Assembly: GCA_046297835.1 (NCBI GenBank)
Contig: JBKBHI010000004.1
Span: 306,989-370,988 of the forward strand
Reading direction: 5' to 3'
DNA length: 64,000 bases
Origin: CAMAVH01 sp046297835
GTDB taxonomy: Bacteria; Pseudomonadota; Alphaproteobacteria; SMXQ01
Shown in pieces: positions 38,379-47,712 of this stretch. The position numbers were made by a program, and so were the translations under genes. A model generated the notes under the pieces. The model made no database searches. It saw only the letters and a program-made list of their open reading frames with translations, and was not told the origin of the DNA. Positions within the stretch are counted from its first letter, which is position 1. Every line of letters begins with the position of its first letter.

Positions 38379-40372
38379 CAGCGCGTCTCCCGCCGGGTGC
38401 GGCGCACGCGCCACACGGCGGCCGCGAGCAGCAGGGCGGCCAGCGCGCCGGCCAGCCAATAGCCGGCATGGCCGCCGGCCCGCGCCTCCGCCGCGCGCGC
38501 CTGCTCCGTTTTCAGTTCGGCGGTCGCCGTGTCCTTGGCGCTGGCCACGACGCGGTCGCGGTTCGGATCGATCCACCAGGTGTCGAGCTGATAGCCGCGC
38601 GTGGGCATGACCTTGGGATGGGAGAATTTGCTCCAATAGGCGACGCGGTCGCCTTTCACGTGGAACTGCGGGATCACGTAATGGCCCCACAGCAGCACGC
38701 GGTCGAGCGCCTTGACGCGCGCGATCAGGCTGGCGCGGTCGGGCGCGGCGATCACCTGCTCGATCAGCGCGTCGATGACGGGATTCTTGATGCCGGCGTA
38801 ATTGCGGCCGCCGGGCGTGTCGGCCGCCTCGCTCGACCAGAAGCTCGATTGCTCGTTGCCGGGCGAGAGCGATTGGCCCCAGCCGGCGACGATCATGTCG
38901 AAGTCGCTGTTCTGCACGCGGTTCTGATATTGCGCGGTATCGACGGTGCGGATGCGCGCTGCGATGCCGAGGCGTTTCAGGTTGCCGGCGAAGGGGCTGA
39001 CGATGCGCTCGAACTCGGGCTGGATGAGCAGAATCTCGAAGCTGACCGGCCGGCCTTGCGCATCCAGCATCACGCCGTCGTCGGGGCGCACGCGCCAGCC
39101 CGCCTCTTGCAGCATCTTGAGCGCGGTCAGCAGGTTGCCGCGCGCGTCGCCGCTGCCGTCGGTGCGCGGCGCGCGATAGGGCTTGTCGAACAGTTCGGGC
39201 GGCAGTTGGTCGCGGAACGGCTCCAGCACGGCCAGTTCCTCGCCTTCCGGCAAGCCCGACGAGGCCAGTTCGGAGTTGGAGAAGTAGCTTTCCGTGCGGG
39301 TGTAGGCGCCGAAGAAGATGCGCGCGTTGGTCCATTCGAAGTCCCAGGCGTAGCCAAGGGCTTCGCGCACCTTACGGTCGGCGAAGACGGCGCGGCGCGT
39401 GTTGAAGACGAACGCCTGCATGCCGGTCGAGCGCTGGTTGTCGAGCATTTCGCGCGTGACCAGCCCGCGGCGCAACGCCGGGAAATCGTAGCCGGTCGCC
39501 CAGTTCTTCGCCGAATTCTCCAGGCGGAAATCGTACTGGCCGGCCTTGAAGGCTTCGAGCGCCACGTTGCCGTCGCGATAATAGTCGTAGCGCATGACGT
39601 CGAAGTTGTGGCGGCCGACATTGACCGGCAGATCGCGGCCCCAATAGTCCGGCACGCGGCGATAGGACACGCTGCGGCCGGGCTCGGCGCCGTCGAACCG
39701 GTAAGGGCCGCTGCCGAGCGGCGGCTCCAGCGTCGCGCGCTCGAAGTCGCGGCTCTCCCAATAATGTTTGGGCAGGATCGCCTGCTGGCCGACGATCAGC
39801 GGCAGCTCGCGGTTGTCGCCCGGCTTGAAGGCGAAGCGCACGCGGTGCGGGCCTTCGGCCGTGACCTGCGTCACGCTGGCATAATAATAGCGCAGCTGCG
39901 GATGGCCCTTGGCCTTGATCGTATCGAAGGTGAAGACGACGTCGGCGGCGGTGAGCGGCGTGCCGTCGTGCCAGCGCGCCTCGGGGCGCAGATTGAACAC
40001 CGCCCAGGAGCGGTCCTCCGGCATCTCGACGCTCTCGGCGAGCAGGCCGTATTCGGAGAAGGCTTCGTCGGCCGAGGATGTCAGCAGCGTGTCGTAGATC
40101 TCGCTTGCCGCGATGGCCGGCACGCCGCGCAGCACGAACGGGTTGAGCGTGTCGAAGGTGCCGAGCCAGGAGAAGCGCGCCGTGCCGCCTTTGACGGCGT
40201 TGGGATCGACATAGTCGAAATGCTTGAAGTCCGGCGGATATTTGAGGTCGCCGTGCATGGCGATGCCGTGCGCCGGCTGCTGCGCCATGACGGCGGCAGG
40301 CGCGGCGGCGGCAACGCAAAGCGTCGCGGCGGCGATCAGCAGGGAACGGCGGAGGCGCGGTGCGAAGCTCAC
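38378..40372 (-). CDS. yejA: Peptide ABC transporter substrate-binding protein YejA with C-terminal anchor
   Basis: 664 residues. A signal sequence ends near MAQQ; HGDLKYPPDFKHFDYVDP and ARWHDGTPLTAADVVFTFD are family motifs of SBP family 5. Unusually, after the binding domain (which ends near residue 610) there is an Ala-rich linker and a predicted membrane helix (GYWLAGALAALLLAAAVWRV) followed by a basic tail, so the protein may be tethered to the membrane. First gene of yejABEF, which imports oligopeptides and microcin C-like compounds. Confidence 0.93.
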   Translation of the reverse strand: MSFAPRLRRSLLIAAATLCVAAAAPAAVMAQQPAHGIAMHGDLKYPPDFKHFDYVDPNAVKGGTARFSWLGTFDTLNPFVLRGVPAIAASEIYDTLLTSSADEAFSEYGLLAESVEMPEDRSWAVFNLRPEARWHDGTPLTAADVVFTFDTIKAKGHPQLRYYYASVTQVTAEGPHRVRFAFKPGDNRELPLIVGQQAILPKHYWESRDFERATLEPPLGSGPYRFDGAEPGRSVSYRRVPDYWGRDLPVNVGRHNFDVMRYDYYRDGNVALEAFKAGQYDFRLENSAKNWATGYDFPALRRGLVTREMLDNQRSTGMQAFVFNTRRAVFADRKVREALGYAWDFEWTNARIFFGAYTRTESYFSNSELASSGLPEGEELAVLEPFRDQLPPELFDKPYRAPRTDGSGDARGNLLTALKMLQEAGWRVRPDDGVMLDAQGRPVSFEILLIQPEFERIVSPFAGNLKRLGIAARIRTVDTAQYQNRVQNSDFDMIVAGWGQSLSPGNEQSSFWSSEAADTPGGRNYAGIKNPVIDALIEQVIAAPDRASLIARVKALDRVLLWGHYVIPQFHVKGDRVAYWSKFSHPKVMPTRGYQLDTWWIDPNRDRVVASAKDTATAELKTEQARAAEARAGGHAGYWLAGALAALLLAAAVWRVRRTRRETR

Positions 40373-40420
40373 GCCGGAAGTGTGCCGTCCGCCGGGAGCG
40401 CTAGCAAGCCGGGAAAGCGG

Positions 40421-41200
40421 TCACTTGCTGGTGAGGACGCTGAAAGCTTGGGCGTGAAGCGCGGCATCGCCGGCGGCCAGCACGCGCGGACCGGAGGCGA
40501 TGGTGAGCGGCCGGTTCTCCCAATCGGTGATCGCGCCGCCGGCGCCGGCCACGACCGGAACCAGCGCACAAAAATCGTAGGGCTTGAGCGACGCCTCGCA
40601 GACCAGATCGGTGAAGCCCGAGGCCAAGAGGCCGTAGGCGTAGCAATCCGCGCCGTAGAGCGGATGTTTCACCTGCCGCGTCAGGCGCTCGAAGGCGGCG
40701 GCGTCGTCGCCGACGAACATCTGCGGCGTGGTGGCGTAGAGCAGCGCGTCGGCCAGCGTGACGCCGGCGCGGGCGCGGACCGGCTGGCCGTTGAACGTGG
40801 TGGCGCGGCCCGTCGCGCCGATCCAGCGTTCGCGCAGGATCGGCTGGTCGATGACGCCGACGATGGGCGCGCCATTGCGGCACAGCGCGATCAGCGTGCC
40901 GAAGGTCGCCTTGCCGGTGATGAAGGATTTGGTGCCGTCGATAGGATCGAGCACCCAGACATATTCGGCGTCGAGCCGCTCGCTGCCGTATTCCTCGCCG
41001 AGGATGCCGTGATCGGGAAAGGCCGCGGCGATGGCGTCGCGCAGGGTCCGCTCGACCTCGCGGTCGGCGATCGTCACCGGGCTGTCGTCGGATTTGTCGT
41101 CGACGGCGATGGGCTGGCGGAAGTAGCGGCGCAGCACCTCGCCGCTCAAGTCGGCGAGGCGTTCGGCCAGGGCCTGGAACGGCGCGAGATCGGCGCTCAT
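40421..41200 (-). CDS. hisN: Histidinol-phosphatase, inositol monophosphatase family
   Basis: 259 residues. IMPase-fold metal site: GEEYG, WVLDPIDGTKSFITG (metal-binding DPIDGT) and the C-terminal KPYDFCALVPVVAGAGG. This best fits HisN-type histidinol-phosphate phosphatase of Actinobacteria/Alphaproteobacteria, completing histidine synthesis, though a related sugar-phosphatase role cannot be excluded. It lies 48 bp upstream of yejA in the same direction. Confidence 0.85.
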   Translation of the reverse strand: MSADLAPFQALAERLADLSGEVLRRYFRQPIAVDDKSDDSPVTIADREVERTLRDAIAAAFPDHGILGEEYGSERLDAEYVWVLDPIDGTKSFITGKATFGTLIALCRNGAPIVGVIDQPILRERWIGATGRATTFNGQPVRARAGVTLADALLYATTPQMFVGDDAAAFERLTRQVKHPLYGADCYAYGLLASGFTDLVCEASLKPYDFCALVPVVAGAGGAITDWENRPLTIASGPRVLAAGDAALHAQAFSVLTSK

Positions 41201-41234
41201 CGCGGGTCTCGCGCCTTGGCCATCCGGTCGCGGC

Positions 41235-41777
41235 TTACGGCAGCGGCGCGGGGTTGTCGCTCAGCGAGCGCAGGTAGGCGATGATGTCGGCGCGCTCGCT
41301 GGCGCGCGGCACGCCGGCGAAGGACATCTTGGTGCCCGGAAGATAGGTGCGCGGGCTGGCGATGAAGTGGTTGATGTCCTCGTAGTCCCACGGCTCGGCC
41401 GACTTGGCTTGCATCGCGTTGGAATAGGCGAAGCCCTGCGCGTGGGCGTGCGGCGCGCCGACGATGCCATAGAGGTTCGGGCCGACGCGGTTGGCGCCGC
41501 CCTTATCGACGGTGTGGCAGGTGGCGCACTTGCCGAAGGCCTTGCGGCCGGCTTCGACGTCGGCGGCGGCGAGCAGCGGGCCGACCGGCTCGAGCTCCTT
41601 GGCGACCGGCGCGGCGGCGGTCGGCGTGGCGGCGGCTTCGACGCCCTCGACCACATAGGCGTTCTGTTCGAGTTTTTGCGGCGCGACGGCGGCGTTGCCG
41701 ACGATGTCGAAAGTCTTGATCGCGAGCAAAGCGACCAGGACGGCGCCGATGATCTTGTTCAACTCGAACGAGGACAT
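41235..41777 (-). CDS. cycM: Membrane-anchored cytochrome c (CycM/c552 type)
   Basis: 180 residues: an N-terminal uncleaved anchor (MSSFELNKIIGAVLVALLAI), an Ala/Pro-rich linker, then a class I cytochrome c domain with CATCH haem site and axial Met in GTKMSFAG. CycM-type proteins carry electrons from the bc1 complex to terminal oxidases. Divergent from kdsB, the arrangement common in Alphaproteobacteria. Confidence 0.92.
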   Translation of the reverse strand: MSSFELNKIIGAVLVALLAIKTFDIVGNAAVAPQKLEQNAYVVEGVEAAATPTAAAPVAKELEPVGPLLAAADVEAGRKAFGKCATCHTVDKGGANRVGPNLYGIVGAPHAHAQGFAYSNAMQAKSAEPWDYEDINHFIASPRTYLPGTKMSFAGVPRASERADIIAYLRSLSDNPAPLP

Positions 41778-42063
41778 TGAGAAAGCTCCGAAGAATGCGT
41801 CGGGGTGACGAAACGCGGCCCGGGCCGGCTCTCCGCGAGGCGGGGCCGTCTAGGCGGGGCGGAGATTAGTCCCGAAGGCGCGCCGGTTCAACCCTTTGGA
41901 GGGGCTTTCGGCGGGCTTTCGGGGCGGCGGAAATGGCCTATTTGCCAAAGACTTGCCGGCCGGAGGCGGCAAGATCGCCGTTCCGCCCGGCTTGGCGGCG
42001 GGTTAAGGTGCCGGCTAACACCGATTGGGCCCCGATTAAGCCCAGATTCTGCGGAATTTCACC
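41778..42063. other. Divergent promoter region between cycM and kdsB
   Basis: 286 bp of GC-rich sequence holding the upstream regions of both genes. I see no clear operator, riboswitch or small ORF. Confidence 0.5.
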
Positions 42064-42816
42064 ATGGCTGCCGATCGTCCCGCTCCCCGCAAGCCGCTCG
42101 TGCTGATCCCGTCGCGCCTGGCCTCGACGCGCCTGCCCGACAAGCCGCTCGCCGACCTCCACGGCCTGCCGATGATCGTCCAGGTCTGGCGCCGCGCCAT
42201 GGAAGCGGCGCTCGGCCCGGTGGTGGTGGCCTGCGGCGACCAGGCGATCTTCGACGCGGTGAAAGCCGCCGGCGGCGAGGCGGTGATGACCGATCCGAAC
42301 CATCCGTCCGGCTCGGACCGCATTTTCGAGGCGTTGAACAAGGTCGATCCCAAGGGCGAGTTCGATTCCATCGTCAATTTGCAGGGCGATCTGCCGACGC
42401 TCGATCCGGCGCTGCCGCGCGCCGCCTTCGAGCTGCTGGCCGACCCGGCGGTCGATCTTTCCACGCTCGCCTGCGCGATCAAGGAGCCGCACGAGCGGAC
42501 CGATCCCAACGTGGTCAAGGCGGTGGTAAGCGCGAATGCGGCCGGCTCTGGCGGCCGCGCCTTGTATTTCACCCGCGCCAGCGCGCCCTATGGCGACGGC
42601 CCGCTTTATCACCACATCGGGCTCTACGCCTATCGGCGCGACGCGCTGGAGCGTTTCGTCGGCTTGCCGCCGAGCGCGCTGGAGACGCGCGAGAAGCTCG
42701 AACAATTGCGCGCGCTGGAAGCCGGCATGCGCATCGAGGTCGCCTTCGTTGACACCGTTCCGCTCGGCGTCGATACTCCGGCCGACCTCGAAAAAGCCCG
42801 GAAATTGCTGGCGTAA
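42064..42816 (+). CDS. kdsB: 3-deoxy-manno-octulosonate cytidylyltransferase
   Basis: 250 residues. KdsB motifs: VLIPSRLASTRLPDKPLADL (nucleotide binding), NLQGDLPTLDP (metal-binding), and HHIGLYAYRRDALERFV. Activates Kdo with CTP for lipopolysaccharide core synthesis. Starts the kdsB-pheA unit, 2 bp before pheA. Confidence 0.96.
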   Translation: MAADRPAPRKPLVLIPSRLASTRLPDKPLADLHGLPMIVQVWRRAMEAALGPVVVACGDQAIFDAVKAAGGEAVMTDPNHPSGSDRIFEALNKVDPKGEFDSIVNLQGDLPTLDPALPRAAFELLADPAVDLSTLACAIKEPHERTDPNVVKAVVSANAAGSGGRALYFTRASAPYGDGPLYHHIGLYAYRRDALERFVGLPPSALETREKLEQLRALEAGMRIEVAFVDTVPLGVDTPADLEKARKLLA

Positions 42817-42818
42817 TC

Positions 42819-43706
42819 ATGGCCCCCCGCACCGCTAAGACCGCTCTCGATCCGAAGAAAACCGTCGCCTTCCAGGGCCTGCCCGGGGCCTATTCCGATC
42901 TCGCCTGCCGCGAGGTCTTCCCCAAGCTCGCCACGCTGCCGACGGAGAATTTCGAGGAGACCTTCGCCGCCTTGGAGAAGGGCCGGGTCAAATTCGCCAT
43001 GATCCCGATCGAGAATTCGGTGGCGGGGCGCGTCGCCGACATCCATCAGCTCATTCCGCACGCGACCAAGCTGCATATCGTCGGCGAGCATTTCCAGCGC
43101 GTCGAGCATTGCCTGCTCGCGCCCGCCGGCGCGACGCTGAACAGCATCAAGATCGTGCGCAGCCACATCCACGCGCTGTCGCAATGCCGCAAGTTCATCC
43201 GTAAGATGGGGCTGAAGGCCATCGTCCACGCCGACACGGCGGGTTCGGCGGCGGAGCTGGCCGAGCGCGGCGATCCGACCGAAGCGGCCATCGCCTCGAC
43301 GCTGGCGGCGAAAATCTACGGCCTGAAGATTCTCAAGACCAACATCGAGGACGCGGCGCATAACACGACGCGCTTCATCATCCTGTCGCGCGAGGCCGTC
43401 GATCCGGGCGTCAGGAACGGCCCGGTCATGACGTCGCTGCTGTTCCAGGTGCGCAACATTCCCGCCGCGCTTTACAAAGCGATGGGCGGATTCGCCACCA
43501 ACGGCGTCAACATGACCAAGCTGGAAAGCTACATCCGCGCCGGCAGCTTCGACGTCAGCATGTTCTACGCCGACATCGAGGGCCATCCGGCCGATCCGGC
43601 GGTGAAGCTGGCGCTCGACGAATTGCGCTTCTTCTCCGACGAGCTGCGCGTCATGGGCGTCTATCCCGCCCACGCTTTTCGCTACAAGACGCGCAAGCGC
43701 GCTTAA
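42819..43706 (+). CDS. pheA: Prephenate dehydratase
   Basis: 295 residues; converts prephenate to phenylpyruvate for phenylalanine synthesis. Substrate motif NTTRFIIL is present, preceded by IENSVAGRVADIH, and a C-terminal ACT domain (ALYKAMGGFATNGVNMTKLE, then SYIRAG) should give feedback inhibition by phenylalanine. Monofunctional (no chorismate mutase domain). Overlaps the nudC 3' end by 4 bp. Confidence 0.96.
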   Translation: MAPRTAKTALDPKKTVAFQGLPGAYSDLACREVFPKLATLPTENFEETFAALEKGRVKFAMIPIENSVAGRVADIHQLIPHATKLHIVGEHFQRVEHCLLAPAGATLNSIKIVRSHIHALSQCRKFIRKMGLKAIVHADTAGSAAELAERGDPTEAAIASTLAAKIYGLKILKTNIEDAAHNTTRFIILSREAVDPGVRNGPVMTSLLFQVRNIPAALYKAMGGFATNGVNMTKLESYIRAGSFDVSMFYADIEGHPADPAVKLALDELRFFSDELRVMGVYPAHAFRYKTRKRA

Positions 43707-44677
43707 GCCTCGTCCAGCCAGTCGAGCACGAGGCGGCGCGCGATCGAGATGGCGCGCGCCATGCGCACTTCCCCGCCGTCGAACAAAGCCGGCTCGCCGG
43801 TCCGCTCCGCCGCCAGCACGCGGCGCAGGTCGTCGCGCGTGAACCAGCGCGCGTCCATGATCTCGTCTTCCTGCAGGCGGAACTCGTCGCTCGCCGCTTC
43901 GGCGCGAAAGCCGAGCATCAATTGGGCCGGGAAGGGCCAGGGCTGCGACGATTGATAGGCGACGTCGGTCACGCGCAGGCCGACTTCTTCCAGCACCTCG
44001 CGCGCCACGGCTTCTTCCAGGCTCTCGGCCGGCTCGACGAAGCCGGCGAGCGTCGAATACATCGGCTGGGCGTTGCCGGCGCGCCGCGCCAGCAGGCAGC
44101 GCTCGCCGCGCGTCACCAGCATGATGACGGCGGGGTCGGTGCGCGGGAAATGGCTCGCCTTGCAGGATTCATCCAGGCAGACGCGGACATGGCCGCCCTC
44201 GCGGCTCTCGGTCCTGCCGCCGCAGCGGGCGCAGCGCGGATGCGCCGCGTGCCACTGCACCAGCGCGCGCGCCTGGGCGAGCATGGCGCTCGCGGCATGG
44301 GGCAGCGCGCCGGCGAGATCGCGCAAGTCCCCGGTCTTCGCGCCCTTCAAGGCGCTGTCGTCGAGCGGCGTCGCCAGATGCGACAGATCGAGGGCGAAGC
44401 GCGTCTCGCCCTCGCGCGTCACGCCGAGCAGGATCATGTCGCCGTCCGGCGCGAGCCGGCGCGCGGTCGCGACGTCGAGCAGCAGCGGCGTCGGCGGCGC
44501 GTCGGCGCCGCCCTCGGCCGAATCGTTCGCCGTCTGCAGGACGAAATGCATGTTGCGCCACAGCGGCAGCACGCGCGTGTCGGCGGCCTTGAACTGCGCC
44601 TCGACCCACATCGGGTCTTTGCGCTCCAAGCCGACGCGATCCAGCTCGTCGCCCGCGAAAATGTTAGGGCTTTTCAT
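43703..44677 (-). CDS. nudC: NAD+ diphosphatase (Nudix)
   Basis: 324 residues. Zinc ribbon (CARCGG ... CLDESCKASHFPRTDP), Nudix box GFVEPAESLEEAVAREVLEE, and the NudC-specific SQPWPFPAQLMLGF motif. It hydrolyses NAD(H) and removes NAD caps from RNA in species studied. The ATG at 44677 marks the conserved start. Followed by nothing on this strand; 13 bp downstream of the amidotransferase gene, so likely co-transcribed with it. Confidence 0.93.
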   Translation of the reverse strand: MKSPNIFAGDELDRVGLERKDPMWVEAQFKAADTRVLPLWRNMHFVLQTANDSAEGGADAPPTPLLLDVATARRLAPDGDMILLGVTREGETRFALDLSHLATPLDDSALKGAKTGDLRDLAGALPHAASAMLAQARALVQWHAAHPRCARCGGRTESREGGHVRVCLDESCKASHFPRTDPAVIMLVTRGERCLLARRAGNAQPMYSTLAGFVEPAESLEEAVAREVLEEVGLRVTDVAYQSSQPWPFPAQLMLGFRAEAASDEFRLQEDEIMDARWFTRDDLRRVLAAERTGEPALFDGGEVRMARAISIARRLVLDWLDEA

Positions 44678-44690
44678 GCGACCGCCTGCC

Positions 44691-45443
44691 CTATGCAAAC
44701 ACTTGGTTGAGCCAGCCGACGAGCATCTTCGCGCCGGCGAGGCGCAGCGCGCGGTCGTGCTCGGCCGCTTCGGCGCGCAGCGCCGGCACGGATATTTTCT
44801 CGGCGGCCAATTCGCCGACATGGCCGACGAACCAGCGCTCCAGATCGCGCGCGGTGCCTTCGGGATGGAATTGCAGCGCCAGGCCGATGTCGCGCTCGCC
44901 CCAGGCGAAGGCCTGGTGGGCGCAAGCGTCGGTGCTGGCGAGGTGGCGCGCGCCGGCCGGCAGATCGAACGTGTCGCCGTGCCAATGCAGGATCGGCGCG
45001 CCGTCGAGCGCGGCGAGGGCGGAGGCGCGGCCCGTGTCGGTCAGCGTCACCGGCTTGAAGCCGATCTCCTTGACCTTGTTGGGATAGACCTTGGCGCCGA
45101 GCGCGCGCGCCATGATCTGCGCGCCGAGGCAGAGGCCGAGCACCGGCTTGCCGGCCTTCAAGCGGCGCTCGACGGCCTTGATCTCGTCCTTCAGCCAGGG
45201 ATAGGCGGCCTCGTCGTTGGCCCCGATGGGGCCGCCGAGCACGACCAGTAGGTCCGCCGCGTCGGCCTCTTTCGGATCGAGCGCGTCGTAGCCCGAATCG
45301 ACGTAGCGGATGCCGAAGCCGCGCAGGATCAGCGGCGGCACGAAGCCGCCGAGATCTTCGAACGCGACATGGCGCAAGGCCAGCACGCGGCGCAGCGGCG
45401 CGTCTTTCGGCGTCGGATCGTCGTCTCGGGCGAGTTGGGCCAT
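44691..45443 (-). CDS. Class I glutamine amidotransferase (GMP-synthase-like)
   Basis: 250 residues with an intact triad: nucleophile Cys in VLGLCLGAQIMA, His-x-Glu in ALQFHPEGT. A stand-alone class I amidotransferase of the GuaA-like/YfeJ type; the acceptor substrate is unknown. Upstream is the SRP RNA gene on the other strand. The start at ATG 45443 leaves 18 residues before the conserved core. Confidence 0.85.
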   Translation of the reverse strand: MAQLARDDDPTPKDAPLRRVLALRHVAFEDLGGFVPPLILRGFGIRYVDSGYDALDPKEADAADLLVVLGGPIGANDEAAYPWLKDEIKAVERRLKAGKPVLGLCLGAQIMARALGAKVYPNKVKEIGFKPVTLTDTGRASALAALDGAPILHWHGDTFDLPAGARHLASTDACAHQAFAWGERDIGLALQFHPEGTARDLERWFVGHVGELAAEKISVPALRAEAAEHDRALRLAGAKMLVGWLNQVFA

Positions 45444-45561
45444 GGAACCTGCGACAGGAGGGGCTGAGCGGCGCGGCGATGATAGCAGCGGGAGCGGGCC
45501 GCGATCAGCGTTAACCGCCGGAAAGATGTGGATAATTTCGGCGCGAATTTCAATGCCGGCC

Positions 45562-45592
45562 TTGTGACTCTCGCCGCCGCACCTGATATAGT
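45562..45592 (+). promoter_or_regulatory. Candidate promoter of ffs
   Basis: TTGTGA (-35, 45562-45567) and TATAGT (-10, 45587-45592) with 19 bp spacing place the start near 45599, the first base of the SRP RNA closing stem. Confidence 0.5.
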
Positions 45593-45598
45593 CGGCTC

Positions 45599-45694
45599 GG
45601 GAGGCTGGCGGTGGACGGATTCCTCGCCAACCCGGTCAGGTCCGGAAGGAAGCAGCCGTAACGAGATTCGATCCGGGTCGTCGTCCAGTCTCCC
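45599..45694 (+). ncRNA. ffs: Signal recognition particle RNA (4.5S, small bacterial type)
   Basis: The domain IV core is clear: GTCAGGTCCGGAAGGAAGCA with the GGAA tetraloop and asymmetric loop, followed by GCCGTAACGAG. The ends pair (GGGAGGCTGG with CCAGTCTCCC). It lies directly upstream of dnaX, its usual alphaproteobacterial position. Binds Ffh to target membrane proteins. Confidence 0.95.
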
Positions 45695-45759
45695 ACCCGT
45701 TCGCGCCGGCCGTTCTTGACGGGACTGGCGGCGCAGCCCCCTCCGATCATTCCAGGCTC

Positions 45760-47712
45760 ATGAGCGACGACGCCGCCGCCAATTCCGGGACTGCCACCGC
45801 CGGGTCCGCCTATCGGGTGCTCGCCCGCAAATACCGGCCCGACAGTTTCGCGACGTTGGTCGGCCAGGACGCCTTGGTGCGCACGCTCAGCAACGCGATC
45901 CGCTCCGGCCGCCTCGCCCATGCCTGGCTGCTGACCGGCGTGCGCGGCGTCGGCAAGACGACGACGGCCCGCATCATCGCCCGCGCGCTCAATTGCGTCG
46001 GGCCGGACGGCAAGGGCGGCCCGACGCCGGAGCCCTGCGGCGTTTGCGAACATTGCGTCGCCATCGCCGAGGACCGCCATGTCGACGTGCTGGAGATGGA
46101 CGCCGCCTCGCGCACCGGCGTCGACGACGTCCGCGAGCTGATCGAGGGCGTGCGCTACCGCCCGACCTCGGCGCGCTACAAGGTCTACATCATCGACGAA
46201 GTGCATATGCTCTCGAACAACGCCTTCAACGCTTTGTTGAAGACGCTGGAGGAGCCGCCCGAGCATGTGAAGTTCATCTTCGCCACCACCGAATCGCGCA
46301 AAATCCCGATCACGGTGCTGTCGCGCTGCCAGCGCTTCGATCTGCGCCGCTTCGACGAGAGCGAATTGCAGAAGCTGCTCGGCGACGTCGCCGCCAAGGA
46401 AGGCGCGGCCATCGAGCCCGCCGCCCTGGCGCTGATCGCGCGCGCCGCCGACGGTTCGGCGCGCGACGGCCTTTCCATTCTCGACCAGGCGATCTCGCAC
46501 GGCCTCGGGGCCGAGGCCAAGACCATCGGCGAGGCGCTGGTGCGCGACATGCTCGGCCTCGCCGACCGCACCCGCGTGTTCGATCTGTTCGAAGCGGTGA
46601 TGAAGGGCGACGTGGCGAAAGCCCTCGCTGTGCTGGCCGAGCAGCATGTCGCCGGCGCGGACGCCGCCACCGTCATCGAGGATCTGCTCGAACTGGTCCA
46701 TTGGATCACGCGCATCAAGGTCGCGCCCGAGGTGGCGAAGGACGTCACTGTGCCGGAAGCCGAGCGCGTGCGCGGCGCAGGGCTCGCCGAAAGCCTGTCG
46801 ATGCCGGCCCTGGCGCGCGCCTGGCAGATGCTGCTGAAAGGCTTGCAGGAGACGCAGTCCGCGCCCAATCCGATGCAGGCCGCCGAGATGATCCTGGTGC
46901 GGCTCGCCTATGCCGCCGAACTGCCGCCGCCGGGCGATCTGGTGAAAACGCTGACGCAGAACGGCGGCGCGGCGCAATCGTCCGGGGCGCCGCGCGCCTC
47001 CGGCGGCGCGGCCGCGCCGGCCAATGGCGGCGGGGCCCGCGCGGTCTCCAGCGCGAGCGTGTCGTCCGCGCCGGTTTCGGCCCCGACGATGATGGCCGTG
47101 CCCCTGACCGCTATGGGGGGCGGGCTTCAAACCCGGCCGCAGCCGCAAACGCAAATTCAGGCGCAGCCGGCCAGCGACGCCGTGCCGATGCCGCAGACCT
47201 ATCGCGACGTCGCGCAACTCTTCGAGCGCAAGCGCGAGGCGCTGCTCTACACGCTGCTGGTCAACGACGCGCATCTGGTGCGGTTCGAGCCGGGCCGCAT
47301 CGAATTGCGCCCCGAGCCGTCCGCGCCGCGCGACTTCACCAACCGAGTCGGCACGCTGCTCAGCGAATGGACCGGCCAGCGCTGGATCGTGATCGCCACG
47401 CAAGCGTCCGGCGAGCCGACGCTCGCCGAACAAGCGGCGCGGCGCAAGAACGACGAGATGGCGCAAGCCAAGACCCATCCGTTCGTGCGCGCCGCGCTGG
47501 AAATGTTTCCCGGCGCGCGCCTGACCAACGTGAAGACCGCGCAAGCCGCGAGCCCCGACATGCCGGCCGCGGCGGAAGGCTTCGACGGCGAAGTGCCGCT
47601 CACCGATGAAGCGCCGGCCTTCGATGACGCGCCGGTTTTCGATGGCGCGCCGCCGCCCGACGAAGCCGCCTATGGCGGCGACATGCCCGATCCAGACGGA
47701 GATTTTCGCTGA
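45760..47712 (+). CDS. dnaX: DNA polymerase III subunit gamma/tau
   Basis: 650 residues. Clamp-loader ATPase: Walker A GVRGVGKTTTAR, zinc module with CGVCEHC, Walker B IIDEVHML, sensor FATTE and the arginine-finger SRC motif. The C-terminal third is Pro/Ala/Gln-rich then a tau-like domain. A programmed frameshift for a separate gamma product is not evident. Ends in a TGATG overlap with ybaB. Confidence 0.96.
   Translation: MSDDAAANSGTATAGSAYRVLARKYRPDSFATLVGQDALVRTLSNAIRSGRLAHAWLLTGVRGVGKTTTARIIARALNCVGPDGKGGPTPEPCGVCEHCVAIAEDRHVDVLEMDAASRTGVDDVRELIEGVRYRPTSARYKVYIIDEVHMLSNNAFNALLKTLEEPPEHVKFIFATTESRKIPITVLSRCQRFDLRRFDESELQKLLGDVAAKEGAAIEPAALALIARAADGSARDGLSILDQAISHGLGAEAKTIGEALVRDMLGLADRTRVFDLFEAVMKGDVAKALAVLAEQHVAGADAATVIEDLLELVHWITRIKVAPEVAKDVTVPEAERVRGAGLAESLSMPALARAWQMLLKGLQETQSAPNPMQAAEMILVRLAYAAELPPPGDLVKTLTQNGGAAQSSGAPRASGGAAAPANGGGARAVSSASVSSAPVSAPTMMAVPLTAMGGGLQTRPQPQTQIQAQPASDAVPMPQTYRDVAQLFERKREALLYTLLVNDAHLVRFEPGRIELRPEPSAPRDFTNRVGTLLSEWTGQRWIVIATQASGEPTLAEQAARRKNDEMAQAKTHPFVRAALEMFPGARLTNVKTAQAASPDMPAAAEGFDGEVPLTDEAPAFDDAPVFDGAPPPDEAAYGGDMPDPDGDFR

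Noticed and set aside
38468..41284. A 938-codon plus-strand open frame opposite yejA, hisN and others
   Set aside because: It is an antisense frame kept open by GC-rich codon bias; its translation is His/Arg/Ala-rich with no recognisable domain, while the minus strand encodes clear YejA and HisN.
45550..47544. A 664-codon minus-strand frame opposite dnaX
   Set aside because: Antisense shadow of dnaX and it also runs through the SRP RNA gene.
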